From: Desulfotomaculaceae bacterium
GTDB taxonomy: Bacteria > Bacillota > Desulfotomaculia > Desulfotomaculales > Pelotomaculaceae
Direction of reading: 5' to 3'
Assembly: GCA_028696455.1 (NCBI GenBank)
Contig: JAQVGZ010000003.1
Coordinates: 1 to 64,000, forward strand
Length of the DNA: 64,000 nt
Each line of letters opens with the position of its first letter. Positions within the stretch are counted from its first letter, which is position 1. Below are positions 55,802 through 64,000 of the stretch, piece by piece. Under the pieces are notes generated by a model. The model saw only the letters and a program-made list of their open reading frames with translations, searched no databases and was not told the origin of the DNA. Both the position numbers and the translations under genes were made by a program.

Positions 55802-57232
55802 ATGGATCCAAAAGAAGAATTAATGCTGTTAGAGGACTCACTGGACAGAATTACTGAAAAAGCCAAGGAGTTAGGGCTGGACTTTTATGATATGTTTTTT
55901 GAAATATGTCCTGCAGATATTTTGTATACTTTTGGCGCTTATGGCATGCCGACCCGTTTTTCCCATTGGTCTTTTGGCAAGGCCTACCATAGAATGAAAA
56001 CACAGTATGACTACAACCTTAGCCGCATTTATGAAATGGTGATCAACTCCAATCCTTGCTACGCCTTTCTTCTGGAAGGAAACAGTATCATTCAGAATAA
56101 ACTGGTTATAGCCCATGTCCTGGGTCACTGTGATTTTTTTAAAAACAACGCATATTTCAAAAATACCTCGCGTGGCATGGTTGAATCTATGGCCGCTGCG
56201 GCGGAGCGGTTTCGTGAATACGAGTTCAAATATGGCAGGCCCAAAGTTGAGTCCTTTATTGACGCTGCCATTGCCATCTCGGAGCATATCGAGCCAAGAG
56301 TGATGATAAAAAAGAAAAACGAAAAAGAAGGCCGGCGGCAGGGAAGAAAAGAGAGCTGCCGCATAGAGCGGTCCCCAAGTCCTTACGATGATCTCTGGGA
56401 CCTGGAAAAAGGCCAGGAATGTCAGGAAGACTGCAGTGAAAAGGAAAAAATATTCCCCCCCGAGCCGGAGAAAGACTTAATGTTGTTTATTGAACAAAAC
56501 AGCAGGGACCTGGACGACTGGCAACGTGATATTATCTCAGTGCTCCGGCAGGAAATGCTATTTTTCTGGCCCCAGATGGAAACAAAAATCATGAACGAAG
56601 GCTGGGCTTCCTACTGGCACCTTCGCATTATGCGCGACCTTGATCTGGATGAGTCGGAAACGCTTGAATTTGCTAAGATGCACTCCGGGATTATTCAGAC
56701 CTCAAGAACCAGGATTAATCCTTACACCCTTGGTCTGAAGATCTTTGAGGACATCGAGAAACGCTGGGATAACCCGACGCCGGAAGAAAAGGAAAAGTAC
56801 GGACGGCCTGGTGGAGAGGGAAAACAAAAGATTTTTGAGGTTCGTGCCACTGAAAATGACATATCTTTTATACGCAACTACTTAACCAGGGAATTAGTAG
56901 AGGAATTGGATTTGTACCTTTATAAAAAAGTCGGCAACGAGTGGAAAATAGTTGATAAGGAGTGGCAAACAGTCCGGGACGGAATAGTAACCAGTTTAAA
57001 GAACTGCGGTTACCCTTATATAACTGTTCAGAATGCAGATTATAACAAGCACGGTGAGCTTTATCTGAAACATCATTATGAAGGGATAGAGCTGGATGTA
57101 TATTATGTGGAAAAAACTATTCCGCATTTGTACACTCTTTGGGGACGCCCAATCCATTTGGAAACAACTCTGGATAATAAGCGTATACTTTTCTCATATG
57201 ATGGTGAAAAAAACAATAAAAAATTTTTATAA
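55802..57232 (+). CDS. spoVR: SpoVR family protein
   Basis: About 476 residues, as usual. Key motifs are HVLGHCDFFKNN (about residue 105), MNEGWASYWHLRIM (about 265) and HSGIIQTSRTRINPYTLG. Metal-type ligands are suggested by the two His-Cys/Glu motifs. It acts in spore cortex formation by family knowledge. ATG 55802, spaced six to seven bases from GGAGGAG, is preferred to the GTG two codons earlier. Third gene of the prkA-yhbH-spoVR set. Confidence 0.94.
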   Translation: MDPKEELMLLEDSLDRITEKAKELGLDFYDMFFEICPADILYTFGAYGMPTRFSHWSFGKAYHRMKTQYDYNLSRIYEMVINSNPCYAFLLEGNSIIQNKLVIAHVLGHCDFFKNNAYFKNTSRGMVESMAAAAERFREYEFKYGRPKVESFIDAAIAISEHIEPRVMIKKKNEKEGRRQGRKESCRIERSPSPYDDLWDLEKGQECQEDCSEKEKIFPPEPEKDLMLFIEQNSRDLDDWQRDIISVLRQEMLFFWPQMETKIMNEGWASYWHLRIMRDLDLDESETLEFAKMHSGIIQTSRTRINPYTLGLKIFEDIEKRWDNPTPEEKEKYGRPGGEGKQKIFEVRATENDISFIRNYLTRELVEELDLYLYKKVGNEWKIVDKEWQTVRDGIVTSLKNCGYPYITVQNADYNKHGELYLKHHYEGIELDVYYVEKTIPHLYTLWGRPIHLETTLDNKRILFSYDGEKNNKKFL

Positions 57233-57245
57233 ACACAGTTTTTGA

Positions 57246-57280
57246 GACACCTCTTTCAGAAGAGAGTGTCTTTTTCTTTT
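57246..57280 (+). terminator. Rho-independent terminator after spoVR
   Basis: GACACCTCTT/AAGAGAGTGTC arms with a small bulge, then TTTTTCTTTT. Confidence 0.85.
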
Positions 57281-57438
57281 TATAACGTAAAGTAAAATCA
57301 GATTCTTATTTCCCTACCTCAGCAGCTTTTCTAAAGGATAATGGGATAGATCAGCCTGTTTCCACTATTTGTACTATTTGTCCACCCGGGAACATAAATT
57401 AATAGTGTACATTACCTTTCTTCATCGGAGGTGGCGTT

Positions 57439-58032
57439 ATGGTAAATCTAATCTGGTTGGGGATGATTGTTTTTGGCATTATTGTAGCCGGTGTCAACGG
57501 TAATATAGAAGTGATCACTAAGGCGGCACTGGACAGCGCCAATGATGCGGTTACAATTTCCATCAGCTTGATTGCCATCATGACTTTTTGGCTCGGGATT
57601 ATGAAATTAGCAGAAGAGGCGGGACTGATTCGGGCCCTGGCGTGGCTAGTCAGGCCGGTGATGCGCTTTCTCTTTCCCAGTGTGCCGAAAGACCACCCAG
57701 CGATGGGAGCAATCGTTATGAATCTTAGCGCCAATATTCTGGGCCTGGGCAATGCGGCCACACCAATGGGCCTTATTGCCATGCGGGAACTGCAGAAGCT
57801 TAACCGCGGCCGTGAAGATACCGCCTCAGAAGCCATGTGCACCTTTCTTGCCCTTAATACTTCCTGCGTAACTCTGATCCCAACCACAATCATTGGCATT
57901 CGTCTTTTGTACGGCTCAGCCGACCCAACAGAAATTGTCGGTCCAACAATCATGGCCACCGCTATTAGTATGGCTGCAGCAGTATTATTTGACCGGCTGC
58001 TACGGTCGTTCTACGGGAGCAGAGGGGGATAG
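57439..58032 (+). CDS. spmA: Spore maturation protein A
   Basis: 197-residue membrane protein with about five hydrophobic helices. WLGIMKLAEEAGLIRALAWLVRPVMRFLFPSVPKDHPAMGAI and LGLGNAATPMGLIAMREL are characteristic of SpmA (nucleoside-transporter-like gate domain). It works with SpmB in core dehydration. ATG after GGAGG. spmB begins three bases after its stop. Confidence 0.96.
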   Translation: MVNLIWLGMIVFGIIVAGVNGNIEVITKAALDSANDAVTISISLIAIMTFWLGIMKLAEEAGLIRALAWLVRPVMRFLFPSVPKDHPAMGAIVMNLSANILGLGNAATPMGLIAMRELQKLNRGREDTASEAMCTFLALNTSCVTLIPTTIIGIRLLYGSADPTEIVGPTIMATAISMAAAVLFDRLLRSFYGSRGG

Positions 58033-58035
58033 AAA

Positions 58036-58569
58036 ATGTTTGAGTTTATTGCCGAGGCGTCACGCTGGGCCATACCTGCAGTACTTCTGTTTGTGCCGGT
58101 AATTGCCGCGCTACGCAAGGTTAAGGTATATGAGACTTTTGTAGACGGGGCCGAGGCCGGATTCGCCACAGCTGTCAAGACAATTCCCTTTTTGGTGGCG
58201 ATGCTGGTAGCCATAGGCATTTTTCGCGCTTCGGGCGCAATGGAGGTGATGGTGAACACGCTATCCCCGGTACTAAATCTAATTGGGCTGCCAACTGATG
58301 TGCTGCCACACGCTATTATGCGTCCTCTATCAGGCGGAGCTGCCCTGGGTATCGCCTCAGATATAATTAAAACTCATGGTCCGGACAGCTTTTTGGGGCG
58401 GCTGGTATCGACCATGCAGGGCAGCTGCGACACGACTTTTTATGTGCTTACCCTTTATTTTGGGTCGGTAGGAGTGAAAAAGTACCGTTATTCAGTAATG
58501 TTGGGCCTGTTAGCTGACTTAACAACCCTGTTTGCTTCAATAATAATTGTGCGCTCGGTGTTCAATTAA
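58036..58569 (+). CDS. spmB: Spore maturation protein B
   Basis: 177-residue membrane protein partner of SpmA. KVYETFVDGAEAGFATAVKTIPFLVAMLVAIGIFRASGAM and PLSGGAALGIASDII are family signatures; QGSCDTTFYVLTLYFGSVGVKKYRYSV follows. The gene lies three bases after spmA with AGAGGGGG as ribosome site inside the spmA end, so the two are co-translated. Confidence 0.96.
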   Translation: MFEFIAEASRWAIPAVLLFVPVIAALRKVKVYETFVDGAEAGFATAVKTIPFLVAMLVAIGIFRASGAMEVMVNTLSPVLNLIGLPTDVLPHAIMRPLSGGAALGIASDIIKTHGPDSFLGRLVSTMQGSCDTTFYVLTLYFGSVGVKKYRYSVMLGLLADLTTLFASIIIVRSVFN

Positions 58570-58702
58570 CTGGTAAATAATGTATTGGATTCCCAGGGTG
58601 GTTATCCTATAATAATAATTGGTCTTTTTGGTTAAATCTATATTACGTTTATTGTAATCATGCCCTGTCGGCCTTAATGAACTCATGTACAAGGGGGATC
58701 TT

Positions 58703-60121
58703 ATGAAAAAATATTGCTTATTATTTCTCACCTGTCTTTTAGCAGTTATTATTCCTCTCGGTCCCGCGCAGGCCGCTGCTGACAACCAGGCTATTTTTGT
58801 AGTGGACAATCAAAAATATAGTGTCAATGGCGCCGTGTATCTTATGGATGCAGCCCCCTATATTGCACAAGATCGGGTTTTGGTGCCCCTGCGCTATCTA
58901 GCCTATGCGCTTGGCCTGGGTGAAAAAGAAGTCATCTGGAATGAAAGCGACAAAAGTGTCGAGTTACTGTCTTTAAATAATAAAATAAGACTGGAAGTTA
59001 ACAGCCGTACTCTTTATGTTAGTGAAATAGGTTATCAGATGGATGTCGCGCCGGTCATTCGGGGAAGCCGAGTTTATCTTCCCGCCCGCTGGGTTTCCGA
59101 GGCACTGGGTTACTCCGTTGGCTGGGAGGGAAGAGCACGGGCGGTGTTAATTGGCAGGACTGGCAATCTACCCGGGATAAACAAAATACCGCTAAACTTT
59201 TTTCCGGTCAGGGTAAGACCTTGTCCAATATCGGAGTCCGATCTGATGTATGGAAATAAGCTGTCATCCACTTCGATTTTATTTACCGGTGACTATGCCA
59301 ATGTATATAATGCCGGAGTGGCAGCCGGCTATGTTGACGGATTTGTTTTAGGACCTCAACAGGTGTTCTCATTTAATCAAGTAGTTGGAAAAAGAACAGG
59401 CGCCAGGGGGTTTATCATCGGACACGACGCCTGGAACATCCCTACCACCGGCGGCGGTGTTTGCCGCACTTCCACCGTGCTTTTCCAGGTAGCGAAGAAA
59501 GCGGGGTTTGATATTATCGAAAGACACTCCCATTATCCTCCGGTAAGCTATACACCACCCGGTACTGACGCCACCGTGAGCTGGGGTTCGTTGGACTTAA
59601 AGTTTAAAAACAACTTGGATACTCCAGTGATTATTCGGGCGGGACTTGATGACAAAGGCAATAGACGCCTTCTGTGGGCAGAGCTTTGGGAGAGCAGACC
59701 CCTGACCAGGATAGATCTGGCTATATTAATGAAAGAGCCGGAAACAAGTATGTGGGATAGTATTGAACAGACAAGACTTGTTGCTGTTTTAAAAAATGAT
59801 GTTCCTTTTATTTCTATTAATCAATTAAGTGATTTGCTTCGATTGTCACCGGAAGAAATTTCTCATGAAGGCCGGGTTGGTGTTGCTTTTACGATTAATA
59901 ATCATTTAGTTGAAGTTTACGAGGGAATCAACAAAATATATGTCAATGGTATAGAACTTCAATTAGCAGAGGCGCCCTTTATACTGCCTGAAATAAATTG
60001 TGGCGTATGGCTACCGCTGCACGAAATGGCTGAACTTATTGGAGCGGAGTTACTGTGGTTTGACAGCCCGCAGCCGCAGCTCTTATTAAATTTAAGCGGC
60101 AGCAGTATGACAGGGGAGTGA
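58703..60121 (+). CDS. Secreted VanW-family protein with copper-amine-oxidase-like stalk domain
   Basis: 472 residues with a Sec signal peptide (KKYCLLFLTCLLAVIIPLGPAQA). Residues ~30-145 form a stalk-type domain (VPLRYLAYALGLGEKEVIWNESDKSVEL ... VYLPARWVSEALGYSVGW) common in Peptococcaceae secreted proteins. A VanW domain follows (NAGVAAGYVDGFVLGPQQVFSFNQVVGKRT, TTGGGVCRTSTVLFQVAKKAGF), then more stalk-like sequence. ATG 58703 with GGGGG upstream. Possible peptidoglycan or spore-surface role; not determinable. Confidence 0.88.
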   Translation: MKKYCLLFLTCLLAVIIPLGPAQAAADNQAIFVVDNQKYSVNGAVYLMDAAPYIAQDRVLVPLRYLAYALGLGEKEVIWNESDKSVELLSLNNKIRLEVNSRTLYVSEIGYQMDVAPVIRGSRVYLPARWVSEALGYSVGWEGRARAVLIGRTGNLPGINKIPLNFFPVRVRPCPISESDLMYGNKLSSTSILFTGDYANVYNAGVAAGYVDGFVLGPQQVFSFNQVVGKRTGARGFIIGHDAWNIPTTGGGVCRTSTVLFQVAKKAGFDIIERHSHYPPVSYTPPGTDATVSWGSLDLKFKNNLDTPVIIRAGLDDKGNRRLLWAELWESRPLTRIDLAILMKEPETSMWDSIEQTRLVAVLKNDVPFISINQLSDLLRLSPEEISHEGRVGVAFTINNHLVEVYEGINKIYVNGIELQLAEAPFILPEINCGVWLPLHEMAELIGAELLWFDSPQPQLLLNLSGSSMTGE

Positions 60122-60228
60122 TCTAATCATAACATTATTAAGATATTTTATCTATGCGCAGGTAAAAGGTTGAGTTGCGGCGCATATGGAATATTTGACA
60201 ACACCTTAGTTATTATATAAACTCTTCT

Positions 60229-60258
60229 AAGGACATCTGTACAGATGTCCTTGTTTTT
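60229..60258 (+). terminator. Rho-independent terminator after the VanW gene
   Basis: Perfect self-complementary arms AAGGACATCTG/CAGATGTCCTT around a 2-base TA, then GTTTTTG. Confidence 0.85.
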
Positions 60259-60308
60259 GATTAAATCAAAGATTATTGCTTTCGGATCGCGTAAGGAAGG
60301 GGAAAGTT

Positions 60309-61034
60309 ATGGAAGAGCGCCTGCAAAAAGTATTGGCCCGGGCGGGAATTGCCTCTCGCCGGCGTTGTGAAGAAATGATCAGGGCGGGTATCGTTAAAGT
60401 AAATGGAAGAGTGGTTACTGAGCTGGGCACTAAAGTAAATCCAGCCAAGGACAGGATAAAAGTCAGCGACAAAGCACTCGTCCTGACCAATAATAAGATT
60501 TACATGGCCCTATATAAGCCCCGGGGCTACGTAAGCACACTACATGATGACAGAGGCAGAAAGCAAGTAGTCGATCTGCTTAAAGATGTTCCAGGGCGTG
60601 TTTATCCGGTAGGGAGATTGGATTACAATAGTGAAGGTTTGCTCCTCCTAACAAATGACGGAGATTTGACTTATGCTTTAACCCATCCCAAGCACAGGGT
60701 GTCCAAAACTTACCTGGTCCGGGTTGAGGGAGTGCCGGCGTTAGCCAAGTTGGAACAAATGGCCAGTGGTATGCTCCTCGAAGATGGACTCACAGAGCCG
60801 GCCCAAGTTCGCCTGGTCAATGCCAGGGATGGCAAGGCCCTTTTAGAAATCACCCTATATGAAGGCCGAAATCGCCAGATTAGGCGCATGTGCGAGTATA
60901 TCGGCCACCCGGTGTTAAGATTGCAGCGCACCCGTGTAGGTAACATTACCCTGGATGGCCTCTACCCTGGTCAGTACCGCTACCTGACCAGGGCGGAATT
61001 GGAAAAGTTAAGGCGTTTAACCGAATTGGGCTAA
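60309..61034 (+). CDS. rluB: 23S rRNA pseudouridine synthase (RluB/RsuA family)
   Basis: 241 residues. An S4 RNA-binding domain opens the protein (RLQKVLARAGIASRRRCEEMIRAG), and the synthase core has GRLDYNSEGLLLLTNDG with the catalytic aspartate, KTYLVRVEG, and RNRQIRRMCEYIGHPVLRL. Belongs to the RsuA/RluB/E/F group; the position modified is inferred as large-subunit rRNA. ATG 60309 follows AAGGGG; an in-frame start 33 bases upstream is unlikely. Confidence 0.93.
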   Translation: MEERLQKVLARAGIASRRRCEEMIRAGIVKVNGRVVTELGTKVNPAKDRIKVSDKALVLTNNKIYMALYKPRGYVSTLHDDRGRKQVVDLLKDVPGRVYPVGRLDYNSEGLLLLTNDGDLTYALTHPKHRVSKTYLVRVEGVPALAKLEQMASGMLLEDGLTEPAQVRLVNARDGKALLEITLYEGRNRQIRRMCEYIGHPVLRLQRTRVGNITLDGLYPGQYRYLTRAELEKLRRLTELG

Positions 61035-61153
61035 TAAAATCCCCATGGTTTTCGTTTAAACGTGGTTATTTTGACAAAGATTAGCAGGATTTTATTTATT
61101 CGTAGTAGAATTAGTGAACCAGCGGTACCTGAAGACAGTAGGAGGAGATTTTT

Positions 61154-61621
61154 TTGTCTAGCATCCTTAACAGTGATGGCACTGGTGAAAGACAAGGTAT
61201 TTTGGTCAAGGTCCGTCTGGATATTAAGGGCACTGGCAAGCCCGGACGTTTTTTATTTGGGGGGAAAACGCTCGATAAGGTGGCTGAAGAATCCAGGGAA
61301 CAGCAGTTAACTGTTTTCCGAAACGTGCCTATGCAGGGTATTCATATAATTGATATCGATTGCAGTACGGAAATATACACTGTAAACGATGACATTACCA
61401 ACAATGAAATAGCCTATGCGCCCCTGGAGTTGACCATTAAAGCAGATAACCTTGAAAACGTGATCCGGTTTATCACTAGAGAAGACTTTAGAAAAATCGA
61501 AGTCCTTGATCCGGCGTCAATAACTTTAAACCATAATGAGATTGAAAGACTTTTTTTTAAAATATTTGAGGAGATTAAAGAATTTCGTTTGTGGTTGGAA
61601 AGAAAATATAATTTAAGGTAG
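61154..61621 (+). CDS. Conserved hypothetical protein, 155 aa
   Basis: Not recognised. A strong site AGGAGGAG precedes TTG 61154. The protein is soluble, rich in beta-strand-like stretches (ILVKVRLDIKG, LELTIKADNLENVIRFI) and ends in a charged helix (FFKIFEEIKEFRLWLERKYN). It lies upstream of the HutP-family gene with a 25-base gap, so the two may share a transcript. Confidence 0.7.
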   Translation: MSSILNSDGTGERQGILVKVRLDIKGTGKPGRFLFGGKTLDKVAEESREQQLTVFRNVPMQGIHIIDIDCSTEIYTVNDDITNNEIAYAPLELTIKADNLENVIRFITREDFRKIEVLDPASITLNHNEIERLFFKIFEEIKEFRLWLERKYNLR

Positions 61622-61646
61622 CGACCAAGACAGGAGGCGCTCTGTC

Positions 61647-62090
61647 ATGATTTTCCAAGGGAGCCGAAATATAGCACGGGTAGCCATAGAAATGGCTATG
61701 ACCGACAGCAGGGAACAAGAGAAAGAATTTAAATTAAAATTCTCCGGTGAAGGAATTAAAACAGCTGCTGTTGACAGCGGCGGGAATTTTGTGTTGTCGA
61801 TTAATAAGATGATCGAGCGGGCGGTTGTAGCTGCCAAACGTGAGGGTGTAATCAAAGAAATACATTCTGAGGAGGGAGCGATAGCCGGAGCTGCCAGGGA
61901 GGCGCTCTCCCAGCTGATTCCAAAGGCCATCGGACTTAATGTGGGGGGTAAGATAGGTATTGCCCGGAAGGATGACCATATCAGTGTAGCTGCGTTTTTT
62001 GGTGTAGGGCTTTTGCATTTGGACGAAGTGGCCATCGGACTCGGACACAGGGCAGTTCCGGGCGAAAATAATGGGAAGCGAGCCGAGTGA
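61647..62090 (+). CDS. hutP: HutP-family RNA-binding antiterminator
   Basis: 147 residues of the HutP fold. In Bacillus subtilis HutP, with histidine and magnesium, binds NAG repeats in the hut leader and lets transcription pass a terminator. The core KIGIARKDDHISVAAFFGVGLLHLDEVAIGLGHRAV near the C-terminus contains the histidines used for ligand and metal. No hut genes are near; instead a terminator-containing leader of aroF lies directly downstream. Regulation of that leader is a hypothesis. Confidence 0.88.
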   Translation: MIFQGSRNIARVAIEMAMTDSREQEKEFKLKFSGEGIKTAAVDSGGNFVLSINKMIERAVVAAKREGVIKEIHSEEGAIAGAAREALSQLIPKAIGLNVGGKIGIARKDDHISVAAFFGVGLLHLDEVAIGLGHRAVPGENNGKRAE

Positions 62091-62147
62091 GAAGAAGATA
62101 AGCTGAAATGAGATGAGCACGGCAGTATGTTATGCTAGAAAGAACTA

Positions 62148-62176
62148 ACCGGTACTAATGCGAGTGCCGGTTTTTA
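62148..62176 (+). terminator. Rho-independent terminator after the HutP-family gene
   Basis: ACCGGTAC/GTGCCGGT (one G:U) with an 8-base loop and TTTTT. Confidence 0.82.
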
Positions 62177-62390
62177 TACTTCTAAATACGGCCAGAATGT
62201 TTTAGTCCACAATTTCTTAAGGAGTGGTAGGGACTAAAAATACTGTTGCCATACAGGCTGGCGTATGCTACTATAATAAATATTTGTAGCAAAGTAAAAT
62301 GGTAGATTGGGTTTATCTTAAAGAAAAACTTACGTTAGTAACTTTAAGGACAACAATGAAGTACGGTAGAATGGTAGGAGGCGATAAGTG

Positions 62391-62411
62391 ATGTTCTTAT
62401 GGTCTGGTTAA
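62391..62411 (+). CDS. Putative leader peptide MFLWSG
   Basis: Six codons (ATG TTC TTA TGG TCT GGT TAA) nine bases after a perfect AGGAGG. It contains Phe and Trp codons, two products of the pathway that aroF starts, and its stop codon touches the terminator's 5' arm. A ribosome here would cover that arm. Small size limits certainty. Confidence 0.5.
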   Translation: MFLWSG

Positions 62412-62433
62412 GCATTCCTCCGGAATGCTTTTT
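62411..62433 (+). terminator. Rho-independent terminator in the aroF leader
   Basis: Perfect 8-base arms AGCATTCC/GGAATGCT with a 3-base loop, followed by TTTTTAT. Confidence 0.82.
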
Positions 62434-62528
62434 ATATTTTAGTACATCTTGCTATAGTGAAATAAGGCAATTATAGAAATTATATAGTATAAAGGTTTTT
62501 CTAAAAATTTTTGAGGTGGTGTAAACTA

Positions 62529-63545
62529 ATGATTATCGTCATGGATCATCAAGCAAATGATGCTCATATAGAAGCTGTAGTGGCTCGGCTGGCTAGGGCG
62601 GGTTTTCAGATCCATCTTTCTCAGGGGGTTGAGCGCACTATTATCGGCGCTATCGGGGATAAAACTCAGCTTAAAAATATTAGTTTGGAAGCTATTCCTG
62701 GTGTGGAAAAGGTTGTACCTGTTCTGCAGCCCTATAAACTGGCCAGCAGGGCTTTTCATGAAGAGGGTACCCTCATCCGGGTGGGCGGTCTTAAGATAGG
62801 TGGCGACACCATTCATGTGATCGCTGGTCCCTGTGCGGTAGAGAGCCGTAACCAACTCCTGGAGGCAGCGAAAATTGTCAAAGAGGCCGGCGCAACCATG
62901 CTCAGGGGCGGCGCCTTTAAGCCCAGGACTTCTCCTTATTCCTTTCAGGGACTGGAGGAGGAAGGCTTAAAGCTTTTAGCCGAAGCGAGGGAAGCAACAG
63001 GTCTCCTGATTGTAACAGAGGTTATGGATGTGCGCACCCTGCCGATGGTCGCCGAGTATGCCGATATCTTGCAAATTGGCGCACGCAATATGCAGAATTA
63101 CTTCCTGTTGCGTGAGGTTGCCAGGGTGGATAAGCCGGTATTATTAAAGAGGGCTCCCTCGGCGACCTTTGAAGAGTGGCTGATGGCAGCTGAATATATT
63201 ATGGCTGGTGGTAATTATAAGGTTATTCTATGTGAGCGGGGCATTCGTAGTTACGAGAACTATACAAGAAATACTCTAGATTTGTCTGCCATCCCGGTTA
63301 TAAAGCATCTTTCACATCTTCCAGTACTGGTAGATCCAAGTCATGCCACAGGCAAGTGGCGCTTTGTCCCTGCTATGGCCAAAGCAGCTATAGCCGCCGG
63401 CGCTGACGGCTTACTAATCGAAGTACACCCTAACCCTCCGGAGGCTTTGTGCGATGGACCCCAGTCACTCAATCCGGACAACTTTAGCTCATTGATGGTT
63501 GATTTGAAGCAACTTGCGCCAGCATTGGGGAGGAAACTTTCTTGA
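62529..63545 (+). CDS. aroF: 3-deoxy-7-phosphoheptulonate (DAHP) synthase
   Basis: 338 residues of the type I-beta class. An N-terminal ferredoxin-like regulatory domain (residues 1-70) precedes the barrel: [45 protein letters not shown] and DPSHATG are the PEP/metal motifs. It condenses PEP and erythrose 4-phosphate, the first step of aromatic amino-acid synthesis. ATG 62529 follows GAGGTGG. The regulatory domain suggests aromatic feedback. It overlaps tyrA by four bases. Confidence 0.95.
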   Translation: MIIVMDHQANDAHIEAVVARLARAGFQIHLSQGVERTIIGAIGDKTQLKNISLEAIPGVEKVVPVLQPYKLASRAFHEEGTLIRVGGLKIGGDTIHVIAGPCAVESRNQLLEAAKIVKEAGATMLRGGAFKPRTSPYSFQGLEEEGLKLLAEAREATGLLIVTEVMDVRTLPMVAEYADILQIGARNMQNYFLLREVARVDKPVLLKRAPSATFEEWLMAAEYIMAGGNYKVILCERGIRSYENYTRNTLDLSAIPVIKHLSHLPVLVDPSHATGKWRFVPAMAKAAIAAGADGLLIEVHPNPPEALCDGPQSLNPDNFSSLMVDLKQLAPALGRKLS

Positions 63546-64000
63546 AGGCAATATTTAACCGGGTGGCCATCATTGGTGTCGGTTTAATTGGGGGTTCCCT
63601 GGGCATGGCGCTGCGTGCGCGGGGACTGGCCAGTGAGGTGGTCGGCTCAGGTTCCCGTGTGGAGAACTTACGCCTGGGTATTGAGCTGGGAGCCATACAT
63701 CGTTTTACCAGTTCAATTGGCGAGGGAGTGGCGGGGGCCGATCTCGTAATAATAGCCACTCCGGTAAGCGTTACGGTAACAGTACTGCAGGATATCATCC
63801 CTTACCTGTCCCCTGGCGCGGTAGTCACTGATGTAGGAAGCACTAAGAGTGACATTGTCCGTGCGGCAGAAAAGCTTATGCCGCCTGAAATTACTTTTAT
63901 CGGTGGCCACCCGATGGCCGGCACAGAGAGGGCCGGGGTCCGGGAGGCCGACCGTTACTTGTTTGAAAACGCTTTTTACATCATCACCCCCCACGCTAAC
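63542..64000 (+). CDS. tyrA: Prephenate dehydrogenase, 5' part (runs off window)
   Basis: First 153 residues of an NAD-dependent Tyr[22 protein letters not shown] is the Rossmann loop, [10 protein letters not shown] and [13 protein letters not shown] follow, and [13 protein letters not shown] holds the catalytic histidine. TTG start at 63542 overlapping the aroF stop as TTGA. It gives 4-hydroxyphenylpyruvate for tyrosine. The window ends before its dimerisation domain. Confidence 0.92.
   Translation, partial: MKAIFNRVAIIGVGLIGGSLGMALRARGLASEVVGSGSRVENLRLGIELGAIHRFTSSIGEGVAGADLVIIATPVSVTVTVLQDIIPYLSPGAVVTDVGSTKSDIVRAAEKLMPPEITFIGGHPMAGTERAGVREADRYLFENAFYIITPHAN

Larger units (their letters stand above)
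62272..62433 (+). promoter_or_regulatory. Candidate attenuated leader of aroF-tyrA
   Basis: Begins with TATAAT (62272-62277). It holds a hairpin (CTTAAAG/CTTTAAG, 62317-62348), several NAG triplets (TAG 62367, TAG 62375, GAG 62378, AAG 62386), a ribosome site AGGAGG at 62376, a six-codon ORF and a terminator. The layout is typical of transcription attenuation ahead of a biosynthetic gene. No T-box core was found. Confidence 0.55.

Noticed and set aside
62178-62430. T-box riboswitch upstream of aroF
   Set aside because: I found no T-box core (GGGTGG-ACCGCG type) or matching antiterminator. A short leader ORF and a plain terminator explain the region better.

Overview
The window reads as chromosome of a spore-forming, strictly anaerobic Firmicute, most like the Peptococcaceae (Desulfotomaculum/Pelotomaculum type). 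This is inferred from sporulation genes (prkA-yhbH-spoVR, spmA-spmB, a GerMN lipoprotein), oxygen-sensitive redox enzymes (NiFe hydrogenase, indolepyruvate:ferredoxin oxidoreductase, a dehydratase-type Fe-S protein with its activase), strong AGGAGG ribosome sites, frequent TTG/GTG starts and many sigma-54 signals. No tRNA, rRNA, CRISPR array or intact insertion sequence was recognised.

Layout. 1-4 kb (minus strand): a sigma-54 activator cut by the window edge, preceded by a two-gene NiFe hydrogenase whose large subunit carries an in-frame TAG and whose small subunit lacks two proximal-cluster cysteines. 4.3-7.1 kb: a SIR2-like protein, an intact Ku gene and the decayed remains of a LigD-type DNA ligase. 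7-15.7 kb: a class V aminotransferase, a LysE exporter, an AmmeMemoRadiSam gene pair, a DUF188 protein, a TGS GTPase and a membrane glycosyltransferase.

16-30 kb: a catabolic island with two acyl-CoA synthetases, IorAB, a lone dehydratase-family protein plus activase (double-cubane-protein-like), a D-2-hydroxyacid dehydrogenase, a PAS/sigma-54 activator and an MFS carrier. Three transcription units start from sigma-54 promoters of near-identical architecture (paired GTCA-N4-TGAC elements, a conserved box at a constant distance, TGGCAC/TTGCT). I infer one regulon controlled by the activator encoded inside it. Together the enzymes suggest uptake, activation and oxidation of 2-hydroxy, 2-oxo or aryl acids with electrons passed to ferredoxin.

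30.7-39.7 kb: the arginine pathway argC-J-B-D-F-G-H, with a small zinc-ribbon gene between argG and argH. 39.7-44.2 kb (minus): a polynucleotide kinase-phosphatase without a ligase domain and a Ski2-like helicase split into two reading frames. 44.4-48 kb: pheA, a small protein, adk, a candidate structured RNA, a membrane protein gene interrupted at an A10 tract, and a DksA/TraR-type protein. 48-60 kb: an MBL hydrolase, murT-gatD, gerM-like, prkA-yhbH-spoVR, spmAB and a VanW protein. 60-64 kb: a pseudouridine synthase, a hypothetical gene, a HutP-family regulator, then aroF (DAHP synthase), behind a leader with a six-codon ORF and a terminator, followed by tyrA, which runs off the end.
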